Shown piece by piece: positions 6,414-7,413 of a DNA stretch of 7,413 nucleotides. The notes under the pieces are model-generated. The model was not told where the DNA came from. It did not search any database and saw only the letters and a list, made by a program, of their open reading frames with translations. A program made the translations under genes and the position numbers. Position 1 is the first letter of the stretch. Every line of letters begins with the position of its first letter. Where the stretch lies: positions 1 to 7,413 of the forward strand of contig JAGYOB010000001.1 of NCBI GenBank assembly GCA_018399515.1, read 5' to 3'. The DNA is from Candidatus Nanopelagicales bacterium. Lineage in GTDB: Bacteria > Actinomycetota > Actinomycetes > S36-B12.

Positions 6414-6426
6414 TTCTTCCCTAGCT
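6405..6426. repeat. Tandem 11-bp direct repeat holding both convergent stop codons
   Basis: Copy one, CTTCCCTAGTT (6405-6415), and copy two, CTTCCCTAGCT (6416-6426), differ at one base. The TAG of copy one ends the GGT-family gene. The CTA of copy two is the reverse-strand TAG that ends the protease gene. No strong terminator hairpin with a T run is visible between or beside the two genes. Confidence 0.7.
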
Positions 6427-7413
6427 CTGCTGTGATCCCAGCGTGACCTCAACGGTCCGAGTTGCCCCATCACGCTCGACCGTGAGGGTGACCGTGTCGC
6501 CCGGTGCCAGCGAACGGATATCGACGATCAAGTCGGTGGCGTCGGCGACGAGGTTGCCGTCGATCTCGGTGACGATGTCGCCATCGCGCAGTCCCGAATC
6601 AGCCGCGGGGCCATCGGGTGTCACCCCGTTGATACGGGCACCTGGTCCGGGGTACTGGATATCGAGGGTCACGCCGATGATCGGCGTCGATGACGTTCCG
6701 GTGGCGATGATCTCGCTGGCGATGCGGTTGGCGGTGTCGATCGGTATCGCGAAACCCAGACCGATCGACCCGGCTGAGCCACCGAACGACGTACCCAGGG
6801 TCGCGATCGCGGAGTTGATACCGATCACCGCACCGTTGCCGTCGACGAGCGGGCCACCGGAGTTGCCAGGGTTGATCGCCGCGTCCGTTTGAATCGCGTT
6901 GATAAAGGCGGTCTCACCCTGACCACCTGCTGTTACCGGACGGTCGAGCGCGCTGACGATGCCCGACGTCACGGTGCCCTGCAGGCCCAGGGGTGACCCG
7001 ATCGCGATCGCGGTGTCACCGACCTTCAGCGCAGATGATGAACCGAGCGTGACCGCAGGCAGCCCGGTGCGATCGACCTTCACGACCGCAAGGTCGTAGC
7101 CGGGATTCGCACCGACCAACTCGCCACGCGCGGTCGAGCCATCGGCGAACGAGATCTCGATCGACGAGCCTCCGGCCGTCACGTGGTTATTGGTCAGGAT
7201 GTAGCCGTCCTCGCGGATGACGAATCCCGAACCGGTTCCGCCGGCTCCGTTGCCCGAGACGTTCAACTGGACCACCGAAGGCTGCAGCGTTTCGGCCACG
7301 CCGGCGATTGATCCGTTCGCCGCGGGACTCGGCGGCTGTGCGGTACCGGCCCCTGCTCCAGCATCGATCACCGTCGCGGTGGATTCGGGCGCGGTCAGGC
7401 GTGCCGCGGTGAA
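6421..7413 (-). CDS. HtrA/DegP-type trypsin-like serine protease with PDZ domain (N-terminus outside window)
   Basis: Envelope quality-control protease of family S1C. The frame is open to the right edge, giving 330 visible residues; a GTG at 7371 lies in frame but is unlikely to be the start, because family members carry a signal or membrane anchor before the Gly/Ala/Pro-rich linker that begins here (APESTATVIDAGAGAG...). Protease domain: GSGFVIREDGYILTNNHV with catalytic His (codon 7183-7185), NPGYDLAVVKVD with catalytic Asp (7093-7095), and TDAAINPGNSGGPL with catalytic Ser (6859-6861); SPLGLQGTVTSGIVSALDRP and GLGFAIPID are further family marks. The triad is complete. One PDZ domain follows: IIGVTLDI as the peptide-binding loop, then GVTPDGPAADSGLRDGDIVTEIDG. 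It ends soon after with LGSQQS, so there is no second PDZ. It probably acts outside the membrane and resembles mycobacterial HtrA/PepD-type proteins. It converges on the GGT-family gene with 7 bp between stops; no functional link to it is implied. Confidence 0.94.
   Translation of the reverse strand, partial: FTAARLTAPESTATVIDAGAGAGTAQPPSPAANGSIAGVAETLQPSVVQLNVSGNGAGGTGSGFVIREDGYILTNNHVTAGGSSIEISFADGSTARGELVGANPGYDLAVVKVDRTGLPAVTLGSSSALKVGDTAIAIGSPLGLQGTVTSGIVSALDRPVTAGGQGETAFINAIQTDAAINPGNSGGPLVDGNGAVIGINSAIATLGTSFGGSAGSIGLGFAIPIDTANRIASEIIATGTSSTPIIGVTLDIQYPGPGARINGVTPDGPAADSGLRDGDIVTEIDGNLVADATDLIVDIRSLAPGDTVTLTVERDGATRTVEVTLGSQQS

Noticed and set aside
6421..7371. GTG at 7371 as the true start of the serine protease
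   Set aside because: The frame stays open to the window edge, and the family needs a signal or membrane anchor ahead of the linker. The gene is better treated as partial.

Overview
This is a gene-dense, high-GC segment with no RNA genes, mobile elements or CRISPR arrays visible. The GC content, the codon use (strong third-position G/C), the gene families and the apparent leaderless promoters (TANNNT boxes about 7 nt before an ATG, no Shine-Dalgarno) suggest an actinomycete, possibly a Mycobacteriales relative such as Gordonia, Williamsia or Rhodococcus. The genus is inferred, not shown. Seven protein genes fill the window. The longest non-coding gap is about 66 bp, so no stretch of 300 bp lacks a gene.

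Left part (1-2575): a truncated acetoacetyl-CoA synthetase gene (minus; the rest lies left of base 1) follows an MpaB/DUF2236-family oxygenase gene (minus). That gene diverges from a spheroidene-monooxygenase (CrtA)-like gene (plus). Two putative oxygenases thus sit beside an enzyme that activates acetoacetate, a possible product of branched-chain or isoprenoid breakdown. No carotenoid biosynthesis genes are visible.

Middle part (2530-6413): a minus-strand pair with ATGA overlap encodes a GCS2-type carboxylate-amine ligase (glutamate-cysteine ligase family 2) and an M20 amidohydrolase. It diverges, across about 36 bp, from a gamma-glutamyltransferase-family Ntn hydrolase on the plus strand. 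A ligase that could make gamma-glutamyl amides, a transferase/hydrolase that could process them, and an amidase that cleaves amides look like a small uncharacterised gamma-glutamyl or amide metabolism module. The GGT homologue appears to lack the Arg-Glu pair that canonical GGTs use to hold glutamate, so its donor may not be glutathione. The M20 gene overlaps the CrtA-like gene tail to tail by 46 bp.

Right part (6421-7413): an HtrA/DegP-type serine protease with a complete His-Asp-Ser triad and one PDZ domain, running off the right edge at its N-terminus. It converges on the GGT gene with a 7-bp gap. The two stop codons lie in two tandem copies of an 11-bp sequence.
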